This document shows, piece after piece, positions 33,930-44,331 of a DNA stretch of 64,000 nt (positions are counted from its first letter, which is position 1; every line of letters starts with the position of its first letter). The translations under genes were made by a program, and so were the position numbers. Below the pieces are notes generated by a model. It searched no databases. It saw only the letters and a program-made list of their open reading frames with translations, and was not told the origin of the DNA. Source of the DNA: Phialophora verrucosa (Eukaryota > Ascomycota > Eurotiomycetes > Chaetothyriales > Herpotrichiellaceae); NCBI GenBank assembly GCA_002099365.1, contig MSED01000013.1, positions 1,674,001 through 1,738,000 of the forward strand, read 5' to 3'.

Positions 33930-35843
33930 ATGAACGTCGAGCAGACACCCTCGCTGAAGCGCCCGCGGTCGCCCACCGAGCCTCACCCCCTCCCAGCCGC
34001 GAAGATCCCTCGGACTGCTACGAACCACCTGCAGATTAATTACCTCGTCCGCCAGCACAAGGAGGATATACCACTTGTCACGGTCAATGACACGCTTGGA
34101 GAGATAGCTCGGTTGTTGAGTGAATACGACGGCGTCCTCCAGCGCCATGAAAGTTTGGCGGGCAATCTGGGAGCTCGGCCTGTCGGACCCATCCTCATCA
34201 AACGATTCGAGAAGATGTTCGACGGGCCACCAAAGATCTTGAAGTCTCATGGAAAGGATGCACACGTGACTTGGTTGGATGTGGCCGAGTTCGCTCAGAA
34301 TAATCCCAAACAGTTCAACCTGGAGAGGACTCGCAACGGTATAAGAGTCTGCCAGTTCTACACCAAACAGTGCCGCGTCGAGATCTCCGAGGAAGACTTC
34401 GTGCTCATTGCAAGTGGTCATCCTCAAAAGCTGATCCCGCCACAGCCCATCAAAGAAGACGAAGACAAGGAGCTCGGCGTTATGGATCTTCTGGACCGTA
34501 ACCTGGGTCAAGTCATCCAGCTTGCTGACCAAGGTATGGAACCACCTCTTTCCTCCGTAGCTTCAAGTTAACCGTCAGCAGTATCCGGCCGAGCTCGGCA
34601 AATGATCCACAAAATGAAGGGTCGACGGACGGCAATCTTGACAAGGCGCGAGCAGGAACGAGAACCGCGAAGACACCCAACAAGAACCGAAGGTTCGCCC
34701 GTCTCACCAGCAGAGATCAACGGAATCAACAACGGCGGCAGCAGACCCGTTAGGAGCATCGAAGTTTCTCAGTCACCTCCCGTCGGCTTCACAGCCGTCA
34801 ATCTGCGGCAGCCTGGTCCGGGAGATCAAGATCGACGGCCGCCTTCGACAAATGATGCGGCGAGGAGCATGGTCGACGATGCATTTAGTACACCGAGCAA
34901 TGTCACCATCATCAACGGCAGATCAGTCAAGGATGCTTCGCCGACAGAACGAGCCGAGCTCATGAAGAACTTCTTAACTCCTAGCGAGAGGGAAGCTGGC
35001 CTGACCGAAGAGACGGTTCGCCGTACGTCGTTGGGTAGTGGTACTACTCGGACACAAGCTATGCAAGCCAACGCAATAGAAAAGCCACGTTCTCGCTCGA
35101 TTGAATTGCCTGGTGGAAGTTCGTCGACAGTCGCCATCCCGAATACTCCGGCGTCTTTAATGCCGCAGACGAAGCCTGCTCAATCAGATCGGGACGATGG
35201 CGGGCCTTTCAAGGCGGAGATGGTTCGCAGAATGGACAACATGTGGAAGGGCGATCGGGTGATTCCGCCTTGTGATCGCTGTAGGAGGCTACACATGGAC
35301 TGCCTGAAGAACCTTACGGCTTGCATGGGTTGTACGAAAAAACATGCCAAGTGTTCATGGAAAGATGTTCAGGCGGGGGAATTGGACTTGACAGCACCAC
35401 CTCCACGCGACAGGACTCCGACACCATTAGCCTCCCCGGCGGCAGCCGCACCACCTCTCTCCACTGGATCTCTGATAGAGGTCAATCAGCAACCGGATGA
35501 ACTGAAGCAAACAGCTCACATGGCTCGAACCTCATTAGACTTGGCAGGTGAAAAGACAGAAAAACCCAAGGAAGATGACTTGCGAGAGACACGAGAAGAA
35601 GCAAAATCAGAGCCAGCCCCATCGAGTGCGAGATTTGATGTGCGACCGCCACCCTTGGTACAGCAATTGCAGGATGCCGCGAATGGGCGATTGTCGACGG
35701 GATCAACGACGTATGAGGCAAGTTTCCCGCCTCGCGAAAAGGAAAAGGAAAAGCCATACGAGGAAGATGATGAGGGTGATCGTTTGCAAGCACTCGCTGC
35801 ACGAGTCTATCGCTCCGCCTCGCAGGGAGGACATCGGGCTTAG
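33930..35843 (+). CDS. Fungal protein with an internal Zn2Cys6-like cluster
   Basis: Two exons (33930-34533, 34579-35843) give 622 residues. The first 190 residues form a folded-looking region (LQINYLVRQHKEDIPLVTVN, then FEKMFDGPPKILKSHGKD) that I cannot place in a named family. A Ser/Pro/Thr-rich linker follows. A CX2CX6CX6CX2CX6C cluster is at about 433-460 (CDRCRRLHMDCLKNLTACMG, ending KKHAKC), followed by a charged tail. Zn2Cys6 clusters usually sit at the N-terminus of regulators, so the internal position is atypical. The intron is only 45 bases and ends in a tandem CAGCAG acceptor, allowing two proteins that differ by one residue. Nuclear role is inferred from the cluster and basic head (KRPRSPTEP). 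Confidence 0.78.
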
Positions 35844-36992
35844 AAACCATGCAGCATCAACAAATCTGTCACGCAGGTGCGTGGTACCGACTACGGAGGT
35901 GACCGCTTGCAGCCACCAGTTGTGCAAGTTCGTCACACTGTGGCTCCGGCTGGATGCCGTGGGACAAGTCGTAATACGCCTGCGACAACCATAAGCATGC
36001 CTTCAATGTCCAGCGAAGAAGTACTTGATCGCAGACACACGGCCGAACCTCAAAGCACTTGTTCTCCGGGGACGAGGTTGAGTCTTGTGTAGCTGCCTCA
36101 ATGCTCGGACGAACCGTCTCTTTGGTCGTGTTTTCATGTTCTAACGAACCCGAGGCGCGCCAGCAGGGCTATCCCAAAATTCACGTGTCAGGAGACTTTT
36201 GGGCGCAGGGTCTGTATCGAAGTTGCGCGCACTCCTCGTACATTTGCTGGCTCGTCGGTAATCACCCACCGAAAAGCTCCGAGTGGGAAAAGTGCAGGAT
36301 ATGAATAGGAGAGCAGCGCGGGATGCATCGCAGCGTTTGTTACCTGGAGGAGCAAATGGTTTTGTTCAAAAGTTTCGCGGTCCAGCAGGATGCCCTTAGA
36401 GAAGGGGTTGTATTGATAGGGACTACTCGGTATTGTGCGTCTTTTGGGCTTGAAGCTGATTCACCAGGCCCGGAGTTTTGGCGGAATAGATTCCACTGCT
36501 GGCATCCAATGTACGGCAAGGCTTTGTCAGAACGACAGGAGACGTGGTGCCGAGTACTTTGTACATGTGCCCCTCCATTGTGGGGATGTTCCTTTGCCGA
36601 TGCATGCTCCACGATGCTTGACGTCGGATCCTGTCCTCGTACAGCCTCCACCATCAACATCCACTTCACCTTGTCATCAGTGCTGTTTTGCCCGTGAATC
36701 TAGAGTCTCCATGGCCCGAGAGGCCTGGGACAAGCGAATCGGTTTTCAGGGATTTACTGTGACTCCTTTTGTCTTCCGTACAGCCCTAAACGGCCTTGCT
36801 GAGCGTCTGCTGATGCATCTCGTGGCCTGTCGGATACTCCCACCTGCATTTCTGCATTACCCCACGATCATCCGTTCGCGGCAGAATATTATTATATCAC
36901 CTGTCCTCACATCTGCGGTGTTCGTCAACCACCCGCCGTGACCTGATCACTACTCCGTACTGTCTCACAACTTCCCACACATTACCTGCGCA
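35844..36992. other. Intergenic, upstream of the dioxygenase
   Basis: There are 1.15 kb without a supported gene. The open frame at 36435-36941 looks random. A TACTCCGTACTG element lies at 36951-36962, about 30 bases before the dioxygenase start. Confidence 0.55.
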
Positions 36993-38269
36993 ATGGATCC
37001 CTCCAAAGTCGAGATCCCTCCGCTCAAGGATCTCACAATCGACAACATCACCGAGAATGTCATCGCGATCAACTCGAACAATCCAGACCCGCGGTTCAAG
37101 TATATTCTGGAGAGATTAGTCGTACATCTGCATGACTTTGCCCGGGAGACGAGGCTGTCGACGCAGGAATGGATGGCCGGGATCCAGTTCCTGACCAGGA
37201 CGGGACAAATCTGTACGGACGTGCGGCAGGTAAGCGAGCAGCCACTCTTGGAAATCGCGCGCGGTTGCAGTCAAGGGATGAAAGTAGAAGATCTTTTTTA
37301 CTACGCGAGAAAAAAGCGAATGGGATGGGAAGCGATGGACTGGACTAGACTGTGTGCTGACCAAGACTACCACAGGAGTTCATCCTCCTCAGCGATGTCC
37401 TCGGCCTCTCCCTCCTCGTGGACAGCATCGACCACCCCAAACCGCCAAACTCGACCGAAGGCACGGTCCTTGGGCCCTTCCACACGCACGAAGCCGAAGT
37501 CCTCTCCCACGGTGACCTGATGTCGCACGACGAGAATGGCGAGCCCTTGCTCGTGCTGTGCACCGTCAAAGACGTGCAGGGCCGGCCGATCGAGGGCGTC
37601 AAGATCGACATCTGGGAGACCGACTCGTCGGGCAAGTACGACGTCCAACATCCAAACCGCGACGGGCCCGACGGCCGCTGTATCCTGACCTCCGACGCCG
37701 AGGGCATCTTCTGGTTCAAGGCTATCGTGCCGGTGCCGTATCCGATCCCGCATGACGGGCCCGTCGGGCAGCTGCTCAAGAAGCTGGGTCGCCATCCCAT
37801 GAGGCCCAGCCATATGCATTTCATGTTTGAGAAGGAGGGGTTCGACCATCTGATCACGTACGTATACCTACTCTAATACCTATACCTATATCTGAGCCCC
37901 CTTTTGCCACTTTTTGGCCGGTGGCGGTGGCGGAGGGAGCATCGTTGTTGTCGTTGTTGTCGTTGTTTCGTCCTGACTGACCGTGATCTGCGTCCCAGGG
38001 CTCTTTATTTGAAAAACGACCCCTACGAGACGAGTGACGCGGTCTTCGGCGTGAAGAACAGCCTCGTCATCGAACTGTCGACCGTGTCGGCCGACCAGGC
38101 CGCGAAGTACGGTGTCAAAGAGGGGAGCGCACTCATGACATACGATTTCGTGTTGGTGACGGAGCAGGAGAGCGCGGATCTGAGGGCCCAGAATTCGCGG
38201 AACGCGCTGGAGAAGCTGGGCAGGCGGGTCAAGATCGTGAAAGGCCTGCCGGTGCCGGACGTGGATTGA
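36993..38269 (+). CDS. Intradiol ring-cleavage dioxygenase, hydroxyquinol 1,2-dioxygenase type
   Basis: Three exons (36993-37229, 37376-37857, 37999-38269) give 329 residues. The N-terminal helical linker domain (1-100, with RLSTQEWMAGIQFLTRTGQ) is followed by the beta-sandwich (GTVLGPFHTHEAEVLSHGD). Ferric-iron ligands of this family can be placed: Tyr in SSGKYDVQHPN (about 169), Tyr in VPVPYPIPHDGPVG (about 200) and two His in MRPSHMHFMF (about 224 and 226). The family opens hydroxyquinol or catechol between the hydroxyl carbons to give maleylacetate or muconate in aromatic catabolism. The last exon restores YETSDAVFGVKNSL, a conserved piece. The second intron has a GTT/GTC-rich stretch. 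A maleylacetate reductase or phenol hydroxylase gene is not in this window. Confidence 0.9.
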
Positions 38270-39461
38270 GCGGGAGGGGACCGGGGTCGCGCGGGACGTG
38301 AGGTGAAGAGGAAAAGCACTACACGGAAGCGGGGACGGACAGGGCGCATTATATATATCTAGTATGCCTGGATGTACAAAGTACGTACTCGTATATGAAA
38401 ACGAGGAAAGAAAATCCGTGGGACAGAAACGAAACCCAGGAGCAGTGGGTCTGATTGGGCCGGACCCAGTCGCTCTGTTTATACAATACGGTACCACAAC
38501 TCCATCCTTCACACTACATATTTTTTGGTAGCCATAAAGCCGTCGCCAGATCGAGCGCGCTGCAATGGTCGGCCGTCACTATATACAATAAGCCATCCGA
38601 TTCTGAGGTCCGCTGGGGGTACGGTGGGCGTTGCATTTGGTTGTGAGAGCCAGAGTTCATGCATGTCTCTCGCTACACGCATGCTTGCAGGCACGCAAGA
38701 ACCCACCGTGTCAAATTCATATCTGGACTCGGCGCATTGTACTGCTCGCCCGGTCGATGTTCACGACCCCGGCGGATTCATCCAGAAGGGCTTGAAGCAT
38801 CCCCTCTTTCTTTGTGGACGGGCAGCCTGTTCGAACCCCAGCACAATGTTGAGAGTGCGAGTAAACATTCCAGCAAGGGAAGCACCAGAAGCAACCAAGT
38901 TATGATGCAGTGAAATCTGCAGTGATTGAGAATGACTACACCACATTCATGAGCGTTTAAGCCTTCAGCGTACTCGCCTGTTGGTCCAGTTATTTGTCAA
39001 GCTTGAAGGCGCAGCAAGAGGCAGCACGGCACCTAACTCCCAGGAATGTACAGGGGTCATGCTTCTACAGTAGGTAGTTGATAACGGAATCATGCAGACA
39101 AGTCATCCCTGGAGAGGGGCTCCCGGCGCTGATAGGTGCGCAAGACCCTCGGTAGAAGAAAGGCCCGTCACAAAAACTGTCAGCTCTGGTGGCTCTGGTG
39201 CCTCTTCCCCCCATGACGTGCTTGATGATCGATCGCCGCGAAACTTCGACAAGAGGCTAATAAACTCGGGGTTCTGGTTCGCCGTGTCAGATACTCGTAC
39301 TTACGAGTAGATATATATTGCCCGTGTTGCTACTGCGTTCGTAACTGTGCATCACACTTCCAAGCCTGGACCCAAACTCAACCGCCACCCTACAGATCAA
39401 CATCAACAACATCACCATCACCATCACTTCTCTCGTCACCCTCGTCGTCCTCGCGTTGACT
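38270..39461. other. Intergenic, MsrA promoter region
   Basis: There are 1.2 kb without a supported gene. The palindromic stretch TACTCGTACTTACGAGTA lies at 39294-39311, about 150 bases before the MsrA start. CAT/CAC trinucleotide repeats (about 39397-39427) lie in the probable leader. Confidence 0.55.
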
Positions 39462-40085
39462 ATGGCCTTCTCAATGCCTTCCTTCCTTACCCGATTTCTC
39501 CGCCCATTTTCCTCGGCTCAACTCTCCCTCCAGCCAGATGCGCTCGCAGCGATGCAGTTCCCGTCGAAATCCGAGCGCGCGATCTTTGCCGGAGGTTGTT
39601 TCTGGGGCCTAGAAGAGCTCTACCGCAAGCATTGGGGTCATGGCAAGGGCCTGCTCGATTGCAGAGTCGGATACACCGGTGGTACTAGCAAAGCGCCGAG
39701 CTACGAAGACGTGTGCTCAGGCCGGACGGGCCACGCCGAATCGTTGCTGCTCGTCTTTGACCCGGACGTGGTCACCTACCGTCAACTGGTGGAGTTCTTC
39801 TTCAGGATGCACGACCCGACCACCCTGAACAGACAGGGCGCCGACACGGGAACGCAGTACAGATCTGCCGTCTTTGCCGAGAACGACGAGCAGTTGAAGA
39901 TCGCCGAGGAGATCAAGCGGAAGGTCGGCGAGCAGTGGTATAAGGGCAAGACTATCACGACCGAGGTCAAGAGAGCCACACAGTGGTATGATGCAGAGAA
40001 CTACCATCAGAATTACCTGGAGAAGAATCCAGCAGGGTATCAATGCCCGGCTCATTGGGTGCGACCATTGCCCGAGCTGAAGTAG
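39462..40085 (+). CDS. Peptide methionine sulfoxide reductase A
   Basis: This is a 207-residue single-exon enzyme that reduces methionine-S-sulfoxide in proteins. The catalytic Cys is in AIFAGGCFWGLEELYR (about residue 46). Other family motifs are VGYTGG, YEDVCSGRTGHAE, HDPTTLNRQGADTGTQYRS and YHQNYLEKNPAGY. The first 30 residues (FLTRFLRPFSSAQLSLQP) are basic and lack acidic residues until Asp26, which looks like a mitochondrial presequence. Met31 (ATG at 39552, MQFPSKSE) would give a cytosolic form. The frame opens earlier, but the first ATG is at 39462. Confidence 0.92.
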   Translation: MAFSMPSFLTRFLRPFSSAQLSLQPDALAAMQFPSKSERAIFAGGCFWGLEELYRKHWGHGKGLLDCRVGYTGGTSKAPSYEDVCSGRTGHAESLLLVFDPDVVTYRQLVEFFFRMHDPTTLNRQGADTGTQYRSAVFAENDEQLKIAEEIKRKVGEQWYKGKTITTEVKRATQWYDAENYHQNYLEKNPAGYQCPAHWVRPLPELK

Positions 40086-40501
40086 ACAATTCTGGCGTGT
40101 GAAGACACTCGAGGACGAAGACTTTTACTTTCGCGATGGGTTGTCTAGTGCAGCGCCCACCGCATCGAAGCGAGCCAAGGCGATGTATGTACGTATGTGT
40201 GTATGAATTGAGATGCTGAATGTTGTTTCCCAAACGAGTTCCACTTGACCCGACATTCCAGCTCACGTTAATCCTGAGCATGGGAATTTACCTCGAGTCT
40301 GCTTGTACCGAGGCGTCTTCTACGCGAGACTTGCCGTGTCACATAATAGCAGTTGTCTGTGTCACCTGCACAAGCTGACTGTTGCAGGCCCACCTCGGCG
40401 GCTCAGACAACCAAACGGCGGTCTATTCCACTTTCGGGCCTGATGCATCGGCTCTGGCATTTGTATTCAAGAACCTCAGCCCGAGCTAGATAGACCGCAG
40501 G
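40086..40501. other. Intergenic with possible further relic of the WD40-type gene
   Basis: These 416 bases follow MsrA. At about 40430-40490 the plus strand reads FGPDASALAFVF, resembling a WD-repeat strand, before an in-frame stop. This may be the upstream part of the relic that follows. Confidence 0.35.
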
Positions 40502-41160
40502 AGCATTCGAGTGTGGAGTGCTTCGACCACAAATGATGGCTGGTCACACTTCGAACATAGAGGGAAAACTATCAGCACAAGGCTGTCATGGCATCCGGAG
40601 ACACGCGAACCTTTTGTGTTTCACCCGTATTTACCTTTGTTGGCATACTCGCAACGGAATTCGACTGCGATATGGAGATACCAAGACGGTAAGGCATAAT
40701 TCTTTTTCTTGGTTCATGTGATGGAGGGCTAACTTTGATATCCAAACGAAGGGACTAGTGCAAAAAGTGTCATTCTCGAGCAAGCTGTCACCTCTTTGGG
40801 CTTTAGCGAAGACGGGAGACGTCTGCAGTACGCAGTTCTGGATAGTCGACAAGTAGATGACACTAAAGAGCTCACAATGCGAGCCTCGCTTACACCAAAA
40901 AAGTCCGGCATAGCACTGTCACCCGCTCATGGCCGCTGCCAGAAAACCTTCTCCAGGAGCTTGGATCCAACGCCAACTTCACGCTGGCCCAACGACGGAC
41001 CGAGTCAGCAAGTATTACCGCCGAGGGAGCCGTCCGCGGCGGATCTTCGCCGATCGCCCACCTCCCTCGCCTCAAGGAGGGAGCACAAACTAACGTCTCG
41101 CTGCTGCCTTGCGCCGAAAATGACGACTGGGCTCGCGTGGTGTGGAACAAGGAGGCCTAG
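40502..41160 (+). pseudogene. 5'-truncated, frameshifted relic of a WD40-repeat-type protein
   Basis: Plus-strand pieces keep coding character without a start codon. The segment 40502-40688 reads IRVWSAS, then FVFHPYLPLLAYSQR. A well-formed intron (40689-40751, GTAAGG donor, GCTAAC branch site) is in phase with the next piece from 40752 (VTSLGFSEDGRRLQYAVLD). Near 40880 the frame shifts by one base, after which the new frame runs VRHSTVTRSWPLPENLLQEL to a stop at 41158-41160 with no intron to explain the change. The FSEDGRRL and FHPYLPLLAY pieces resemble blades at the C-terminus of large WD40 or NACHT-WD40 proteins. It is best read as the decayed 3' end of such a gene. A sequencing indel is the alternative explanation for the frameshift, but not for the missing 5' part. 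Confidence 0.6.
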
Positions 41161-41772
41161 CATTCGTACAGCATCTTCGACCACCAGTCATCCCATCTCC
41201 CTTCTATAATACATGGTCGGAAGAGAACTTTTCAGGCCTTGGAAGATAACCCACGGGATGGGAAGAGACAACGACTGCTTTGAGCTGAGGGTCAGCATCA
41301 TCATTATCATCAGGGCCTTTGGGAAGGTCCTGTGGTAGTATCGGCCTCATTGTTGTCTTGGCGGGAAAATGCTCTTGAATTACCTTTCTACCAATCAGTC
41401 TGTGGTCTCTGTATACGCGCACAGCCGCACTTCACTAATGCGAGTTTCAGTCTTCAGGCTCTTCCTTGAGAAGAGTCAAGTCCTCGTCCTCTTCTATCTT
41501 CACTGTCGGAACTCTGATGCCATCATCGTCCAACATCCTGACCTCAGGTCTCCTACGATCTCGACCCATGGCCTCAGCGGCAGCGATGACAACCTCGATG
41601 CCGGCGGACACAACGTCGTCCCCGCCTCCTGGTAGCGCCTCCACATCGGTCTCCATGCCCGGTACGCTCTTCAGAATGACACCCCGCCCCCGGCTTGGTT
41701 ATTGGTCTCGTTGTGGTACTTGCACTGGTTGCTCCAGGTACGTCCATTGCAACCATCTATACAGCAGCAATC

Positions 41773-41816
41773 TCCCGTTCCTCGTCTTCATCGTTCCGAA
41801 TATACGGAATCGGCAT
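41773..41816 (-). repeat. Inverted copy of the 3' coding end of the monooxygenase
   Basis: Read on the minus strand, these 44 bases match 44278-44321 at 42 positions, in the same codon phase (MPIPYIRNDEDEE). Outside this stretch the similarity fades. It looks like a fragment left by an inverted duplication. Confidence 0.85.
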
Positions 41817-41851
41817 GGTCACCTAGGATCTGTGTTCACTGGGTATGAATA

Positions 41852-41858
41852 TGAGTCA
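41852..41858 (+). promoter_or_regulatory. TGASTCA bZIP site (distal, BVMO)
   Basis: TGAGTCA is found about 750 bases before the monooxygenase start. It is one of five AP-1/Gcn4-type sites in intergenic parts of this cluster. Confidence 0.35.
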
Positions 41859-42379
41859 ATCTCAGAGCCCCTCTCGTGTCGCGCCGAACGACATAGGCAA
41901 CTATGACGGAGTTTCTCGTCTCTTGGGATCAACCATCTGTCTAGCGGGCAACATCTTCGTGGACTTCTATCTGCACTAGGTCCGGAGAACTGTCCGTCCC
42001 CGAAAGGTGCTGTTTGTTTTTAAGGCTGGAAGCTGCCACTGTTACCCAAACCTTGCGAGTTAAGTCAGAACTCTCTGACACAGAGTCTAGTCTGCTCCCC
42101 GCGCAGATTCGGACCAATCTGGGCGCCCTGCATGGAGTACACATCTACTTACTCGTGTCACCGCGGGACCGTATCAGAATTGAAAATGCTTTCAATGGCT
42201 TCGACAGGAAGCATTGCCACGCGTCAGGACAAGTCCACCGACATTCAAGGCCAGGCTGGATTGAGTACAGTACCTTTGTACGCCTCTCTAGGCGATGTGA
42301 CGAGACAGTCTCGCTGGGGAGTCATTATGTGTGCAAAGCAATCCATTTCGGTCTTCTCTCGTCTCGAGTCAGAATGTAG

Positions 42380-42386
42380 TGACTCA
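42380..42386 (+). promoter_or_regulatory. TGASTCA bZIP site (proximal, BVMO)
   Basis: TGACTCA followed by AG lies 224 bases before the monooxygenase start. It shares the 9-mer TGACTCAAG with the site before the EthD gene. Confidence 0.45.
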
Positions 42387-42609
42387 AGCCGTCCGTGTTG
42401 GCTGAGACCAACATGTGCTCCGTACTGTTGTGACTGCACCGCGGATCTGGAACACTGGTCAACAAGTACCGAGGCACAAGCTTAGCGAAATACTGTATGT
42501 TCGGTTGAAAAGGGCCGCCTCGAGCCATTTATGAGCTGTCAAAGCATCCGGGACTCTATCGTCGTTCCAGCAAGTGTGGCACTTTCCTTCATCCCCCTCC
42601 TTCTCCAAC

Positions 42610-44331
42610 ATGCCTATCATCGTCGATATCCCCTACACGGACGCCGACGTCCCGACCCATGCCCAATGCGAGCCCGGTCCGATCAAAATCATCCACGTCG
42701 GGGCCGGTGCTTCGGGCCTTCTCTTTGCCCACAAGGCTGAGAGGCTTCTCAAAAACTACGAATTGATCTGCTATGAGAAGAACGAGGTGATTGGGGGCAC
42801 GTGGTGGGAAAACCGATATCCAGGCTGTGCTTGTGATATTCCCGCCCATACCTATACGTTCCCGTTCTATCCAAATCCCAATTGGTCTGGCTTCTATAGC
42901 TATAGTGATGAGATCCAAAACTACATGGTGGGATTTGCAAAGCATTACGGCGTGGAGAAGTACATCTCCCTCAACACCGAAGTTGTTGCCGCGACATGGG
43001 ATGAAGAATTGGGAAAGTGGACAGTAACACTGAAACGCAAGGACGGATCGTCATTTCAGGATGACTGCGACGTCCTGGTGAACGGCGCCGGGGTAGTGAA
43101 TAAGTGGAAATGGCCTACCATCGACGGTTTACACAGTTTCAAGGGTGTTTTGGCCCACTCTGCCTGTTGGGATACCAGTCTTGACTGGGCGGGAAAGCGT
43201 GTTGCCGTCATCGGCACAGGGAGCTCAAGCATCCAAATGGTCCCCAAATTGGCCGAAACGGCGGACCATGTTACGGTGTTCATGCGAAACAAGACATACA
43301 TCGCTTCTCAAACTGGTACAAATGTCTCGAATAAGGAGGCTGACCCCGACGCGATGGAGCCTATGGCAGCCGGCAAACATCAATACACGGAAAAAGAGAA
43401 ACAGAAGTTTAGGTCCGACCCCGAATATCACCTTAAATATCGACAAGACGTGGAAAGAACGGTGATCAGTGGGTTTCCAATGTACATTCGAGGTACGGAA
43501 ATGAATGTCAAGATGAAGAAGTTGATGCAGGACGGCATGCGGACGCGACTAGGCAACAGGGACGACCTCAAGGAGCATTTGATTCCGGACTGGAGCCCTG
43601 GATGTCGACGACTCACACCGGGTGAAGGTTATCTAGAAGCTTTGATTCAGAAGAACGTCAGTCCAGTCTTCGAAGAGATCATCAAGATTGTACCGGACGG
43701 TGTCGTTACAGCCGATGGCACTACACATCAGGTCGACATCCTGGCTTGTGCGACTGGATTCCATATTCAATATCTACCACATTTCAAGATAACAGGCACC
43801 GGTGGACAAGTCATGCAAGACCAGAAGGAGCCTAATATCTATGCCTCAATTGCTGCTCCTGGATTCCCCAACTATTTCGTGGTCAATGGGCCGAGAGGCA
43901 ACTGGGGCCAGGGTTGCGCCTTACCTTCACACGAAGTCCAGATCGAATATATACTACAATGCACCAGGAAGATGCAAGAAGACGGTATTCGGTCCATGCA
44001 GCCCAAGCAAGATGTCACCACTCAGTTGAACCTGTACATGGACGCCTGGCACAGGAAGTATTCGGTCTGGGCGGAAGATTGCCGGTCCTGGTACAAAGAC
44101 AATGTGCCCGGTGGGAGAGTATACATCTGGCCGGGAAGCTTGTTCCACCACCTCAAGTACCTGAAGAGGCCCAGATACGAGCACTACGACCTCGTCTACA
44201 AGGACCCCTCGAATATCTTTGCTTTCTTGGGCAATGGCCTGACGATCATGGAAGAGAAGTATACTGGAAAGCCGGACATGCCGATTCCGTACATTCGGAA
44301 CGATGAAGACGAGGAATGGGATATTGAGTAA
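42610..44331 (+). CDS. Baeyer-Villiger-type flavin monooxygenase
   Basis: This is a 573-residue single-exon protein. The FAD fold is VGAGASG (30-36), followed by GGTWWENRYPG (62-72), the segment typical of class B Baeyer-Villiger enzymes. The fingerprint FxGxxxHxxxW(D/P) reads FKGVLAHSACWD at about 177-188. The NADPH fold VIGTGSS follows at about 200, and CATGFH at about 380. These enzymes insert oxygen next to a ketone to give esters or lactones. Substrate cannot be told. The ATG at 42610 (MPIIVDIP) is the first in the frame. The gene starts a run with an EthD protein, SDR, sugar porter and bZIP regulator. Its 3' coding end exists as an inverted copy upstream. Confidence 0.92.
   Translation: MPIIVDIPYTDADVPTHAQCEPGPIKIIHVGAGASGLLFAHKAERLLKNYELICYEKNEVIGGTWWENRYPGCACDIPAHTYTFPFYPNPNWSGFYSYSDEIQNYMVGFAKHYGVEKYISLNTEVVAATWDEELGKWTVTLKRKDGSSFQDDCDVLVNGAGVVNKWKWPTIDGLHSFKGVLAHSACWDTSLDWAGKRVAVIGTGSSSIQMVPKLAETADHVTVFMRNKTYIASQTGTNVSNKEADPDAMEPMAAGKHQYTEKEKQKFRSDPEYHLKYRQDVERTVISGFPMYIRGTEMNVKMKKLMQDGMRTRLGNRDDLKEHLIPDWSPGCRRLTPGEGYLEALIQKNVSPVFEEIIKIVPDGVVTADGTTHQVDILACATGFHIQYLPHFKITGTGGQVMQDQKEPNIYASIAAPGFPNYFVVNGPRGNWGQGCALPSHEVQIEYILQCTRKMQEDGIRSMQPKQDVTTQLNLYMDAWHRKYSVWAEDCRSWYKDNVPGGRVYIWPGSLFHHLKYLKRPRYEHYDLVYKDPSNIFAFLGNGLTIMEEKYTGKPDMPIPYIRNDEDEEWDIE
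44278..44321 (+). repeat. Partner copy of the inverted 44-base repeat (within BVMO)
   Basis: This is the 3' coding end of the monooxygenase that is matched at 42 of 44 positions by the inverted stretch at 41773-41816. The two copies are about 2.46 kb apart and flank the gene body. Confidence 0.85.

Larger units (their letters stand above)
41161..42609. promoter_or_regulatory. Upstream region of the Baeyer-Villiger monooxygenase
   Basis: There are 1.45 kb with no convincing gene. It holds two TGASTCA sites (41852, 42380) and an inverted 44-base copy of the monooxygenase 3' end (41773-41816). A minus-strand frame at 41447-41656 (Glu/Asp-rich end) starts with ATG but matches nothing I know. Confidence 0.5.

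Noticed and set aside
33448..33933. 161-codon plus-strand frame before the internal-zinc-cluster gene
   Set aside because: Its start codon is not ATG, its sequence is the low-complexity Ser/Pro translation of a pyrimidine-rich leader, and it overlaps the next start codon in another frame.
36993..38269. Inclusion of the intradiol dioxygenase in the BVMO cluster
   Set aside because: It is separated by MsrA and a pseudogene, and its upstream region lacks the TGASTCA site shared by the cluster promoters.
38826..38842. TGTTCGAACCCC resembling a tRNA T-arm
   Set aside because: The flanks do not pair as a T-stem and no D-arm or acceptor stem lies upstream.
41447..41656. 69-codon acidic minus-strand frame (ends KEEPED)
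   Set aside because: A real start and upstream exons could not be found, and there is no family; kept only as a note in the spacer.
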